Notes under the pieces: generated by a model
What the model was told of the DNA's origin: nothing
The model's input: the letters and a program-made list of their open reading frames with translations, nothing else
Databases searched by the model: none
In this document: positions 44,750-56,785 of the stretch, piece after piece
How positions within the stretch are numbered: position 1 is the first letter of the stretch
How the letters are laid out: each line of letters starts with the position of its first letter
DNA from: Cordilura impudica
Lineage: Eukaryota > Arthropoda > Insecta > Diptera > Scathophagidae
NCBI GenBank assembly: GCA_963682025.1
Contig: OY821521.1
Location: 169,444,665 to 169,508,664 of the forward strand
Length of the DNA stretch: 64,000 nucleotides
Reading direction: 5' to 3'
Program-made: the position numbers and the translations under genes

Positions 44750-46949
44750 ACCAATGCCGCACATAGAATGCAAATCGAAAAATGTTAAAATTTTTTACTC
44801 TATTCTTTAAACCTATTATTTTACACTCTGTAAAAAATGTAAACTCCTTTCACGAAAGTTCTGACCAAACAGTAAAAGAATTAAGGTTATATTTCGCAAA
44901 AAATTTGGAAATTTTTAAACAGTTCCGTAGCATGGGCAATTACCACATATTTTTAAGAGCAAATATCTTCTCAACCGTAAGCGGCAATAATAAAAAAAAG
45001 TTAGATGATCTATAAAATTTTTCCATCTCAGGGAGTTAATTAAGATGCGCTATAATTCACCCTGTGTTGTAATAGGGTATCTCCAAATATAATATTTTGA
45101 AAATCTCTATCCTTATACATGGTGCTCAAATCAGCCAAAAAGTTTAGAATTTGTAACTTTATTAACACTTTCTACTTTATTAACATTTCGAGCCATGACC
45201 GTGAAAATAGCTTAAGTAACATAATATCAATATCATTTGCATCATTTGTTAAAATTGTGTCAGTATACGAAGGGCCGTTGGTATTTACGACACAAACAAT
45301 TTTAGCTTAAGTGTGAATTCTAATTTGAAAAAGGTTCTACTAGAAAATCTTAAGCTACTTTGGTCATTTCATATAAATTTTAGTATTATTTTGAATTAAA
45401 AAAAAAATTCTTTTTTATCAAAGTTTGACCTTATAACCCCACCAAGGAACTTAACCACTTAAAACACTGAGAACATGAAATATTTTTTACTGGGATAATA
45501 AATCATGTATTAAAGCATAAAATTGTAAAACTAACTCATGAAATTTGCTGTTACAAAATTGATAATTAATGAACCCTTTAGCTTCTAAGATGGATTTTTT
45601 TTGCTTATTCTTATGAATAGGCAAATCAACTAGAAAACAATTTAAAAATTACGAGCTGTAACAAACTTTTGTGTAAACTTAATATTTCCTCTTCTATACA
45701 AGGCTTATGGGATACAGATATAAAAGGAAAAGGATGTAGTAATTTTCTAGTATACGAGTATTTACTTATCAATATTTTTTTTCTCTTAAACTTTAACTTT
45801 AACCCTTGAATGCATTTGAATGAATAAAAACATACAAATACTTTTTTGTAGTCATACTCAGACTATGAAAGATAGTGCTAGAATGTGTACAGATTTGTAT
45901 TTCTATGTTAGTTTGTGTGAAGTTAGCATCCATATGCCACAATGGTATAATGACATTTAGTTTTTTCTCTTTATAATTGGATGATTTCGTTTGAATGTTG
46001 TCTTATTTTGCTAATTTTTTTTCCTTTTCATTTTGTCTCCGTAGTCAAACTCTATTACTTACTGTTGGATACTTCAACAATGATAACAGCAACAAAAGCA
46101 AAAAAATTTTTAGATGAACAAGTTTATTAAGTATGTTGGATAAATCAAAACCAAAATGGTATTCCTTATAAAACAGAAAGGGAATATGATGTCACACATA
46201 CACATACTGTTGATCACACTTATGGAATTGTTTTGGCAAAATTGAAAAAGAAATACTAAATAATAGGAAATTTGTATTGAAGTAACAGTTTCTTTTAATT
46301 GAAGTGGTAGCTGTTCCGAATCTTGGACACCATACACTTTTTTCCTACAAAAAATTTATAGCATAATTACGTTTGAGGTACAAAATATTTTTTGAGGTAA
46401 AAAAATTATTGCAAAAGGATTTGTTTTAGACAAAAAAATGTTTAGTTGAAAAAAATTTTGTTTGAAAAAAATTTTTTAAACTTAAATTTGCACTGAAGTA
46501 TCGTACAATCTAAACTGTGTTGTTGTTATATGTGAGCTTATTTTTATTATATGAAACGAAGTTTTTGATGTTTGAAACAACTTCTGAAGGAAAACGGGTT
46601 TGATGTGAAAAAAAAATTTTGCGGTGAAAAAAATTTTATGCTGAAAATAAAATTGTGAAATGAAAATTAATTTGGTTGAAAAAAAATTAGCTCAAATTGC
46701 ATTGTAATAATAGTGAAAAGAGGGAAAATCGACTGGGACAAATCATCGTTATTAAATACTACCTGACCCGGCAAACTTATTTCTAGTGAATATTTTTGTT
46801 GTTAATTAAGAAATAGCGAATCTATTGTAAGTGTATGGGGATGCGCTCTATGAACTATTTATTTTCATTTGGTAATATACCTAGTGGAATGAACATAGGA
46901 AACATTTATTAGAAAAAAAATTGATATTCACTGAAATCGTAGCGAAGCA
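44750..46949. other. About 2.2 kb A/T-rich DNA, no recognised feature
   Basis: Several ORFs of 63-77 codons (44782-45015, 45119-45310, 46110-46337) have no motif I know. The minus strand at about 45305-45130 has a mostly open stretch (AKIVCVVNTNGPSYTDT..) that could be a protein relic, not assignable. Confidence 0.45.
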
Positions 46950-47097
46950 TGGGGGTAAATTTATATTTCACAATACACTCAGAACAACAGCGTTATATGT
47001 GAGCGTAAGAAAAAATCAGCGTAACATGTGAGCATAAGAAAAAATCGGTGTGACTTATGATTGTATTGGTGAAAAAATTATGATATGCAACAACCTG

Positions 47098-47394
47098 TTT
47101 GAAAATGCAAATGAAAAGTAAAAAATGGAAAATGAAAAATAAGAAATGAAAAATAAAATATTAAAAATGAAATATAAATAATTAAAAAAGAAAATAAGAA
47201 ATGAAAAATGAAAAATAAAAAAAATGAGAAATAAAAGTGAAAAATAAAAAATGAAAAATAATAAATGAAAAATGAAATATAAAAAATGAAAAGGAAAAAT
47301 AAGAAATGAAAAATGAAAAATAAAAAATAAAAATGAGAAATAAAAACTAACAAAATGAAAAATAAAAAATTAAAAATTAAAAACGCAAAATGAA
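47098..47394 (+). repeat. AAAATG array, left half
   Basis: AAAAATGAAAAATAAGAAATG-type units; the same array continues at 48176 after HINE-A copy 9. Confidence 0.85.
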
Positions 47395-48175
47395 AACAAG
47401 TAAGAAAATTATAGTCGGTCTAGACCGACTATACGATACCCTATACCACGCGTTTAGAAACCCAATCTCTTAGGTCCAACTAACTGGACATAGAAAATAA
47501 GCAAAATCCAAATTTGAGTGGGATTTTTATTAATTTTTTTGGCTGCAGATATGAAAAAGTTCATATCGGATGCTATATCTATATGGGGACTAGGTCCAAA
47601 AATGGACCGATCCTGACCATGTTTGGTAAAGTCTCTTGTATTTTGCAAAAATATATACAAACAAAATTTGAGAAGAATCTGTGCAATATTTTTGTTTTTT
47701 GATAGATTTAAGTGAAAATCGGGAAGCAGCTCTATATGGGGCCAAAGGGATCATTTTTGGACTACTCATTAATGGATGTAATGAACGCATATAAACCCAA
47801 TTTGAGTAAGATCTATATGACAATTTGGATCTTATGACAATTTATGTCGATTTCATAGGGGTAATTTGTATGGGGGCTAGGTCTGAACATGAACCGATTC
47901 TCAATTCAACAGCGTTCATCCGATGGCCGATAAAAGCTCATATACCAAATTTCATCAAAATAGATTCATATTTGCGACCTGCAGTTGAATTACAAGGTTT
48001 ACATGGACACACAGACGGACGGACGGACGGACGGACGGATATGGTGAAATCAACTCAGAAAGTGATTCTGATTCGATCGGTATAATTAAAGATGGGTCTA
48101 GGTCAAATATTTTTGGTTGTTACAAACAGCAGCACAAAGCCATTATACCCAAACCACATAGTGGTATAGGGTATA
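47395..48175 (-). mobile_element. HINE-A copy 9, full length, inserted in the AAAATG array
   Basis: Complete ends, with the 22-bp palindrome on the left; GGAC microsatellite at about 48017-48038. Array sequence abuts both ends directly. Confidence 0.87.
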
Positions 48176-48440
48176 AAAAAAATGGAACATACAAAATGAA
48201 AAATGAAAAATAAAAAATTAAAAATAAAAAGTGAATAATAAAAAATGAAAAAAAAATAAAAATGAAAAATAAAAAAAAATAAAAAATTAAAAATAAAAAA
48301 TAAAAAATGAAAAATAAAAATAAAAAATTAATAAATAACACATGAAAAATAAAAATGGAAAATGAAAAATGAAAGACGAAAAATTAAAAATTAAAAAATA
48401 AAGTAAAAAACGAAAAATTAAAAATTAACCGGTAGAAATA
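48176..48440 (+). repeat. AAAATG array, right half
   Basis: GAAAAATAAAAAATTAAAAAT-type units continuing 47098-47394. Confidence 0.85.
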
Positions 48441-48689
48441 ATAAATAAAAATAATTATTTTTATGTAAGCAGAGCCCCTGCATTTGATTGCTCTAAGTGA
48501 TACATAGATAACGCTTTCTGTTTAATTTTAAAAAAGTGCCACAAAAACAACTTTAATTACTAAATGTTTATACCTCTCCCCTGTGATCGGACTCACATGA
48601 TTTTTTTTTATGGGAGGGTGCCACGCCCACTAACCCAATACCGCACATTTCTGGTACGAATACCAGTACTGTTAACAAATTTTACGTTT

Positions 48690-49345
48690 GCAAGAAAAGG
48701 CACTTTTTAACAAAGAAAATGTACTTTTTTCTGATAATGTACTGCTAAAGAAAATGTACTCTTTTAAGAAAAACTTACTTTTTTAAGAAAAATTACTTTT
48801 TCAAAAACAAAGTAATTTTTAATAAAAAAGTACTTTAGGAAAAAAGGTATCATAAAGGTATTTTTTAAGTAAAGGCACTTTTTATGAGAATGTATTTTTT
48901 ATGAAAAGGTACTTTTTAAGAAACTTAAATTTTTTAAGAAAATGTATTCTTTTAAGAAAAGGTACTTTTTTAAGAAAATGCACTCTTCTAAAAAAAATAC
49001 TTGTTTAAGAAAAAAGTACTTTTTTATGAAAAGGCACCTTCTGCAGAAAAGGCACTTTTTGTAAAAGGTACTTATTTAAGCAAAGGTATTTTTTTTTTTT
49101 TTTTTTGAGAAAACGTACTTTTTAAGAAAATATATTTTTTTGGAAAAACTACTTTTTTAAGTCAAGCTATTTTTTACGAAAAGTAATTCTTTAATAAAAG
49201 TTAATTCTTTAAGAAAAGCTACTTTTAAAAGAAAATCTATTTTTTTAAAAAATATGTACATTTTAAGAAAACTAAATTTGAAGAAAATGGTGCTTTTTTA
49301 AAGAAATTAACTTTTTTTAGGAAAATGTACTTTTAAGAAAATGTA
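48690..49345 (-). repeat. 18-mer array, reverse orientation
   Basis: AAGAAAAGGTACTTTTTTAAG-like units, degenerate, with a T-run near 49088-49106. Confidence 0.8.
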
Positions 49346-49510
49346 AATATGTAAAATTTAAATGTAAAATGTATAAATGCAAAAAATATTCAAAAATTCA
49401 AAAATAACGATTGTTTGTTTGGACAGAGTTGTATCTTCTGAAATTAATACAAAGTAAAGCTGTATGGTACGAAAACTGAAAACTAACCACACTGCTCGTA
49501 GGCCTGACTT

Positions 49511-49590
49511 TAGGTGAGTGTGTTAAAGCGCTGACCAAAAAGTGCAAGTACGAGTATATGTGAGGTTCATGGTTCAAAACCTCACGGCCG
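49511..49590 (+). promoter_or_regulatory. tRNA-like pol III internal promoter (A and B boxes)
   Basis: A-box-like TAGGTGAGTGTG, then AAAGCGCTGACC, then the B box GTTCAAAAC at 49572-49580. The B box is a full consensus match; the A box deviates at about two positions. A GTGAGG/CCTCAC stem (49560-49565 with 49580-49585) encloses the B box. Confidence 0.55.
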
Positions 49591-49664
49591 CCCTTAGTAG
49601 AAAAAATTTTCATATAGAAACAATCTATTCAATTAAAACATAACAATTATCACAATGTTCAATA

Positions 49665-49705
49665 AATCGCTGATGAAGGCTGAAATGCCAGAAACCGGTC
49701 CGATT
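49665..49705 (+). ncRNA. Hammerhead-ribozyme-like motif (minimal, short stem III)
   Basis: Core CTGATGA at 49670-49676 and GAAA at 49691-49694 in the right order. Stem I: AATCG (49665-49669) with CGATT (49701-49705). Stem II: GGC (49678-49680) with GCC (49687-49689), loop TGAAAT, with an A-A apposition at the base where G-C is usual. Stem III: the self-complementary ACCGGT (49694-49699), followed by C at the expected cleavage position 49700. Such tiny stem III versions are known from Penelope-like elements and act as dimers (established knowledge). All conserved core bases appear present; activity is untested. Confidence 0.6.
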
Positions 49706-49791
49706 AAGAATACAGTGCAGTTATGAATTTTTGAAATATATGCTTTCTTCTTCTTCACCACGCACCATTTAAAGTAAAATTTAGTTTTTTA

Positions 49792-50538
49792 TTATACGCT
49801 ATACCACTATGTGGTTTGGGTATAATGACTTTGTGCTGCTGTTAATAACTACCAAAAATATTTGACCTAGACCCATCTTTTATTACACCGATCGACTCAG
49901 AATCACTTTCTGAGTCGATTTGTGTCCATATAAACCTTGTAATCAAACTACAGGTCGCAAATAAGAATTTATTTTGATGAAATTTGGTACGTGAGCTTTT
50001 ATCGGCCATAAGATGAATGCTATTGAAATTGGTAAAATTCGGTCCATGTTCAGACCTAGTCCCCATGCCAATGACCCCTGTAAAATCGACATAAATTGCC
50101 ATAAGATCCAAATTATCATATAGAACTCAGTCAAATTGGGTTTGTATGTGTATATTATATCCATTAATCCTTAGTCCAAAAATAATCCCTATAGGACAAT
50201 TCTTAATCATAGCCCCAAATAGAGATGCTTCCCGATCTTCACTTAAATCTGTCAAAAAACAAAACTATTGCACAGATTTTCCTCAAATTTGGTTTGTATA
50301 TATTTTTACAAAATATAAGTGCCTGTACCAAATATGGTCGGGATCGGTCCATTTTTCGACCAAGTCGCCATATAAATGTAGCACCCGATATGAAATTTTT
50401 CTTATCTGCAGCCAAAAAATATAAAAACAATGCCACTCGAATTTGGTTGAAGCTTATATTCTATATCCAATTAATTGGACCGAAAAGATAGGGTCTCTAG
50501 GGTCTCGGTTTCGACCGACTATAATTTTCTTATTTGTT
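49792..50538 (+). mobile_element. HINE-A copy 10, older variant
   Basis: TATACGCTATACCACTATG start; right end GGTTTCGACCGACTATAATTTTCTTATTTGTT. The microsatellite block is deleted (CGATTTGTGTCCATATAAACC). Confidence 0.8.
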
Positions 50539-50579
50539 TTTTATTTTTTATTTTTACATATTTTATATATATGCGCACT

Positions 50580-50975
50580 TTAAAAAAGAAAAGGTAATTT
50601 TTAAGAAAATATACTTCTTTGAGAAAATGTACTTTTTAAATAAAAAACAGGTACTTTTTTGAACAGGTACTTTTTAAGACAAAGTACTTTTTAAGAAAAG
50701 GTTTTTTTAAAAAATTTTACTTTTTAAGAAAATCTAATTTTTTAAGAAAATGTACAGTTTTAAGAAGAGGTACTTTTTGTAGAAAATTTAATTTTTTAAT
50801 AAAAATTTGTTTAATAAAAACTACATTTAAAAAACAGGAACTTTTTTAGAACAGGTACTTTTTTAAGACAAAGTACTTTTTAAGAAAATGTACTTTTTTA
50901 AGAAGAGGTACTTTTTTAAGAAAGGGTACTTTTTTAAGAAATATTTCTTTGTTAAGAAAAGGTATCTTTGAAAAT
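50580..50975 (-). repeat. 18-mer array, reverse orientation
   Basis: AAGAAAAGGTACTTTTT units; resumes as traces at 51650-51735 after HINE-A copy 11. Confidence 0.8.
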
Positions 50976-50989
50976 AATAATAATACTTT

Positions 50990-51646
50990 TTATACCCTAT
51001 ACCACTATGTGGGTTGGGTATAATGACTTTGTGCTGCTGTTTGTAACTACCAAAAATATTTGATCTAGACCCATCTTTAATTATACCGATCGAATCAGAA
51101 TCACTAGCTGATTCGATTTAATGATGTCCGTCCATGTGCCCGTCCGTCCGTCCGTTCGTCCGTCCGTCTGTGTGTCCATGTAAACCTTGTAATCAAACTG
51201 CAGTTCGCAAATATGAATATATTTTGATGAAATTTGGTATGTAAGTTTTCATTGGCCATAGGCTGAACGCTATTGAAATTGGTGAGAATCGGTCCATCTT
51301 TAGACCTAGCCCCCATACAAATGACCCCTGCTTCCCGATCTTCACTTAAATCTATCAAAAAACAAAAATATTGCACTGATTCTTCTCAAATTTTGTTTGT
51401 ATATATTTTTGCAAAATACAAGAGACTTTATCAAACAAAGTCAAAATCGTTCCATTTTTGGGCCTAGTCACCATATAGATATAGCATCCGATATGAACTT
51501 TTTCATATCTGCAGCCAAAAAAATTAATAAAAATCCCACTCAAATTTTGTTTATGCTTATTTTTTATTTCCAGTTAGTTGGGCCTAAACGCATGGTATAG
51601 GGTATCATATAGTAGGTCTCGACCGACTATAATTTTCTTACTTGTT
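50990..51646 (+). mobile_element. HINE-A copy 11 with internal deletion
   Basis: Complete ends, GTCC/GTCT microsatellite at about 51126-51170. Sequence from GACCCCTG (about 51328) jumps to CTTCCCGATC, removing roughly 150-200 bp found in full-length copies. Inserted in the reverse 18-mer array. Confidence 0.82.
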
Positions 51647-51735
51647 AATAAAAAGGTTTGTTTTTATGTTTCTTTTTAAGAGAAATTGTTTTAAAAATTC
51701 TACCTTCTTCTCTTTAAAAATTCTACCTTTCTAGA

Positions 51736-52534
51736 TCTACTTAATACGTTTTTGCTAAAGAAATAAAATATATTAAACCAGAAATCATATTTCCATGCAT
51801 TACAAATGAAACGATAAACATTTATACCATCTACCACTTACACTTGTGGCTGTGAAAAAAAAAAACATCTAGTCAAATTAGTAAATGGTAAATATATAAA
51901 TATTTACTTGTCACAGTATATGTTTGTATAAGTTCATTTGTGTGTGGTTTGTTTATGTATATATTATTTTCTACCCTACGTTCAAAAAGTTAGAAGGAAG
52001 TACATGGCCAAGTACTTTTTAACTACCAAAAGTACTAATTGGTTTAGTAAATGCGTAATAAAAATGATAAGGAATAATTTAAATCTTATTTTTCACCTGT
52101 ACTGTCAGTGACTGAGGAAAAGCTTTATTTTATAAAGTGTGCATTCATGTCTTTCCCTAGCAATATATGGGGAAACTGTAGTCATATCAGCAATTTTTAA
52201 AATTTCTTCATTTAAGTGAGAAAAATTCTCCAAAAAATTTAAGTGTTCTTTATTGAATTTTCACCTCAAAACCATTTTTTATTTACTCAAAAAAAAAAAA
52301 ACAAATTTAATACAAAATGTTTTATTTCTTTTGTTGTTTCAGCCCAGCCTAAATTTGTAAACCAATACTTGAATTTAAGTAAAATCGCATCAAAAATAGA
52401 AACATGGGATGTAACTTAACCACAGTAAATATTAGAATGTCATATAGAAAAAATATTTTTGTAACTTTCATTAATTCATGATGGATAGATAGGTAATCCT
52501 CCCAGCCCCTATCTCAGAACTAATTTTACAATGA
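51736..52534. other. Non-coding spacer
   Basis: No gene recognised. Confidence 0.5.
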
Positions 52535-52905
52535 CTAGCAGATTCCAGCCCTCGAAATTAGAGCGCAAATTCTAGGAAATTTTATTTTTTCATTAAATAG
52601 AAACCCTAAAAGTATGCTATTCAATTATAGCCAATTCTCAAATCAACACAAAAAACAAACTCATTTTTATTACAAACACATTAACATTAAACACACAAAT
52701 AGCATTGTATAATTTTATGTATGTGTTAATAGCAAATTTAAATGCAATTTACTAAAAATAAAGGAAAAAATTTAAAAAACTGTAAATCTGAAAAACGGTG
52801 AAAAATAAATACCTTTCAAATAATATACGTTTGGTCAAAATCGGGATAAAACGGTAGAACAAAATATCAGTCACAAAAAATCCCTTAACCTATTAATATT
52901 ATAGA
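52535..52905 (-). mobile_element. Heli-D copy 4, full length
   Basis: Minus-strand TCTATAATATTAATAGG..GGAATCTGCTAG, with a slightly damaged hairpin (CTCTAATTTCGAG). Flanked by A and T. Confidence 0.85.
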
Positions 52906-53399
52906 TACAGCATTTGCGCGTGATATGAAAGACCAGCGCCGGACAATAGCAGTGAAGTTTTACTATACTTTCCACTTCCTTTACATACATGCAGTTACAC
53001 TGTCACTACCCTCAACATCTTTCCATTACATAAGATTAAGTACCTCCAAACTGTAAAATCTTATGAAAAAATTATTCAATACATATTTGGTTTAACATAT
53101 TTTTCTTTTATATATGCTTTCCTCCTTTAAATTCTGATTTTATCATCCAGTTATCACTTCTACAAGAAAATGGTTTTTTCTCAAATTTTTTCAAAAAACA
53201 TTAGATTTATGAGATTTAGCCCTATAAAAATTATTACAAAGTAAATTAATTTATTTATTTATTTGTTCAAAAAACAAAACCACATTGTTTTTACCTCAAA
53301 ATTTTTTTAATTTAAAAAAAATTATTTTTTAATTTTTATTTATTTATTTTTTATTAAAAAAAATGTTTTTTCTTGTAAAATTTTTTTCCATCAAGTCTA

Positions 53400-55560
53400 T
53401 TTACAAAAAATATTTTTCATCAAGAAAAATAATTTTTAATCAAATAAAAAAAAAAATTTTTTTTTTTTTAAAAAATTTTTTTTTTTTTTAAAAAATTTTT
53501 TTTTTTTCACTTTTTTTCAAACATTGTTTTTTCCCCTCAGAATTTACTTTCAGTTAGAAAAAATTTCCAGTAAGATAAAATTTTATTCAAACCATATTTA
53601 TTTTTTCGATTAAAAATATTTTTTCTCTGAATTAAGAAAAAAAATATTGTTTCTCGTCCAGAACCGAATTCCACAAAAAATATATTTTTTTTTTTTTTTC
53701 AAAAATTTAATATAAAAACAAAAAACTTTTTATAGATAAAGATTTGTTACATTCAAAAAAATTTTTAACTCCAAAAATGATGCTTTATTTCCTAAAAATT
53801 GGGTTTTTTATTCAGCTCACTAATTTTTTTTTTTTTATGATATATCTGCTGTAAAGATCGTGTATAACATCGGGCTAAGAACGCTGCCCTGAGGGACGCC
53901 TGCTCTTATATCTAGAATATTAGATTTCTCATCTTGAATTTTTACGTAAAACATTCTATTCTCTAAATAAGATTTGATGATGGAATAAAAGGTAGCTGGA
54001 AGAAGTCTTTTTATTTTTGATAACAGACCAGTGTGCCTCACTCTGTCAAATGCCTGTTGTATATCTAAGAAAACTGCAGAGCAGTATTTTTTTTCTTCGA
54101 AAGATTTTCGTATAACGTTTATTACACGGTGGCATTGTTCTAGTGTACCGTGGTTTTGTCTGAACCCAAACTGGTGTTCGGGAATAATTCTCAGATTTTC
54201 TAAAATTGGTGACAAGCGACGCAAAAATATTTTTTCGAATAGTTTTGAAAAAATACTTAAAAGGCTTATTGGTCTATATGAAGTGATTTCGTTTTCTGGC
54301 TTATTTGGCTTTTTTATCATAATAATATCAGCGCATTTCCACTGCGATGGAAAGTGATTTAATTGTAAAATTGAGTTATAAATCTTTGTTAGGAAGATTT
54401 TTAATAACTTTCCCGTCTATATTATCATATCCGGGAGATTTTTTGATATTCAAAATTTTTATTTCGGCTTTGATTTCCGAAGGCGAAATATGTTTTATTG
54501 GCAAGCTCATTTGGTATGGAGCATCTAGATATCGGGCAATTTCTTCTCACAAATTTTTGAATTAAAAATTTTGCTACTCAAAACAAAAATCGTATTCTCA
54601 AATTTATATAAATAAAAAAACATACAAAAAATTATTTTCGTCAAAGAAAAACAAATATACTGAATAAAAATTGTTTATACCCTCAATATTTATTTACCAA
54701 TTAAAATAGTTTCCAACTCACATTTTTTTTTTACTGAATTAAGAAAACTAATATTTTCTCATCCAGAACTAAATTCCACAAAATATGTTTTTTCTTAAAT
54801 TTAAAAAAAAAAAAATTATATATATCAAAGGTAAAGCTTTTTTTCTCAAGAACCTGTTTTCTGCTTGTTTCCTCGAAAAAAATCGCATTCTCAAATTTAT
54901 GTTGAAAAACTAAAAAAATATATTCCCCAAAGATAAAATTTTTTTCTAAATAAAAAAATCATAGTGTTTCCTACAAAATTTATTTTCATTTAGAAACAAA
55001 TTCCAGCGAAAAAAATTATGTCCAACCCATATATACTCTAACACAAAACGTTTTACAATTAAAAATATATCTTTATCGTCCAGAACCTAATTCCACAAAA
55101 AAAAACATATCAATAAATATCAGGTAAATATTCGAAATATCTGTATTTTTCAAAAAAAAAAAGGTTTTTTTATTGAATTATAAAAAATAGTTTTTAATTC
55201 AAAAAACTTTATTTCTCCCCAAATTTATTCTTTAACAGTCAACTGTTCATCAAAAATAAATATAATAAATTTTTTTCTATAAAAAAAAAATTATTAGTCC
55301 CCTCTAAATATACCTCTATTTAGAGAAAATTTTCAGTGCAACCCATATCTATTTTAAAAATATTTCTTTATTTCAAACATTTTTTTTCCATTGCATTAAG
55401 AAAATTAATGTTTTTTTTTCTTCAATTTAAATAAAAAAAACAAAATATCAGATAAAGATTTGGCACTTTAAAATATTTTTTTAACTAGGAAAATGTTTTT
55501 TTTCACATTAAAATATTTTTTTAATTAGAACAAATTTTTAATTAAAAAATTGTTTTTATT
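53400..55560. repeat. A/T-rich satellite, period about 320-370 bp, split by a LINE
   Basis: Landmark CCAGAACCGAATTCCACAAA recurs in variants at about 53660, 54760 and 55080; a second landmark (ACCTCTATTTAGAGAAAATT or CATTTAGAAACAAATTCCAG, then ACCCATAT) recurs at about 53545, 54985 and 55315. Removing the LINE (53830-54565) makes the spacings multiples of about 320-370 bp. Units are highly diverged, with poly-A/T runs. Confidence 0.6.
53835..54565 (-). pseudogene. LINE-4: jockey-like RT fragment
   Basis: Minus strand: SPSEIKAEIKILNIKKSPGY at about 54480, then a frameshift, HFPSQWKCADIIMIKKPNKP, SYRPISLLSIFSKLFEKIFL, EHQFGFRQNHGT, FLDIQQAFDRVRH (catalytic D), AGVPQGSVLSPMLYTIFTADI at 53835, where it stops just before the YADD box. 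The domain order and VPQGSVLSP wording are typical of jockey RTs. Truncated at both ends; the plus-strand ORFs across it are shadows. Confidence 0.88.
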
Positions 55561-55561
55561 A

Positions 55562-55931
55562 TCTATAATATTAATAGGCTAGGCGATTTCTTGTGGCCAA
55601 TGTTTTGTTCTACCATTTTATCCCGATTTTGACCAGACCTATATTATTTGAAAGGTATTTTTTTTAGCCGTTTTGCAGATTTACAGATTTTAAAAGGTTT
55701 TCCTTTATTCTGAGTAAATGCATTTACAGTTGCTACTAACACATACATAAAATAAAATTATACATATACTATGTGTGTTTTATTAGATTTGTTAATGTGA
55801 TTGTTAATGTGTTTGTTATCTTCATTCACAATAATAATAAACCATAAAAGTGTTGGTTTGTGAATTGGCTAAGTTAAAAAATAAAGCTGCCTAGAAATTG
55901 CACTCGAATTTCGAGCGCTGGAATCTGCTAG
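55562..55931 (+). mobile_element. Heli-D copy 5, full length, opposite orientation
   Basis: A|TCTATAATATTAATAGG start, CACTCGAATTTCGAGCG hairpin, GGAATCTGCTAG|T end: the clearest Helitron termini in the window. 370 bp, non-coding. Confidence 0.88.
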
Positions 55932-56785
55932 TTTAAAATTAATTTTCTTATATATAAACCAAAGAAATGCTTTATTGTTTGTTAAAAATTTGCCAAAATG
56001 TTTGATTCAAAAAAAAAATGTTTTTTAAACTAAAATTGCATTACGATCTAGATATAATTTTATATAATGATAGGAATCACAGATTCGGAATAGTCAAATT
56101 TTTAAATATTCCAGTCTTGCACCGTATATTTTTTGATTTGAGTTTACTAAGTTTTGTCGTCATTTTATTTCCTTAACCATCTCCTAGACAGATTAATTAT
56201 TGCGTTGTGTTTTTGCTCACTTGTTAAAGCCATTCAGCATTTATATGATTACATGTGTATTAATATAAAAAATACGTATATTATTTTAGAAACTTGTTAT
56301 ACATTACACCACCCATAACTAAGTGAGACATCATTCAAAGTTAATTAATTAAACAGAAACATAAATGATGTTTTTTATTTTACAAAGCAATGTTAACGGA
56401 AATGTTGTCAATTAAGTATACTTCTAAATAGATTAAGTATGAAACTATTTACACAATGTAGCTATAAATAATCTGAAGCCTAACTGCGTATTCAGATTTT
56501 CATTCTGTGGCGTAGTTTAATTTAAGAAAATAAAAAATTAATGCCAGGAAATCAAATTTAAAAAAATTCTTTAATATTTTACACGAATACTATAAACTAT
56601 AGGATGGTTTTTACAAATCAAAAAATTTAATCAAAAAAAAATTTTTTTTTTAATTTCCACCAGAAAAAATATCCTTGAAAGCCCTAATTTAATTTTTCTA
56701 GCTTTTTGTTCATTGCAAATAAAAATTTCAAATCTTTGCTAAAAACCAAATTTTATTATATTTTGTAGTACGAGTAGTAATATTA
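55932..56785. other. A/T-rich spacer
   Basis: No gene recognised. Confidence 0.5.

Larger units (their letters stand above)
46950..48600. mobile_element. FB-E copy 4, expanded by an AAAATG array and split by HINE-A copy 9
   Basis: The left part (46950-47095) is the inverse of the FB-E arm (AGCGTAACATGTGAGC, GGTGTGACTTATGATTG). The right part (48460-48600) ends in the complete terminus CTCCCCTGTGATCGGACTCACATGA. Between them are AAAATG arrays (47098-47394 and 48176-48440) and HINE-A copy 9. This copy shows the full right terminus missing in copy 1. The left terminus is not seen. Confidence 0.75.
49440..49745 (+). mobile_element. Candidate SINE-like element: pol III boxes followed by a hammerhead-like motif
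   Basis: This unusually G/C-containing island lies between an 18-mer array and HINE-A copy 10. At 49511-49522 TAGGTGAGTGTG resembles a tRNA A box, followed by TTAAAGCGCTGACC, a typical tRNA D-arm continuation. At 49572-49580 GTTCAAAAC fits the B-box consensus GWTCRANNC, about 50 bp downstream, normal tRNA spacing. The tRNA cloverleaf itself does not fold (T-stem mismatches), so it is not a tRNA gene. About 80 bp further is the hammerhead-like motif. The element borders are uncertain and no second copy exists in the window. Confidence 0.5.

Noticed and set aside
49511..49590. A functional tRNA gene
   Set aside because: A/B boxes are present but the acceptor and T-stems do not pair and no anticodon arm can be placed.
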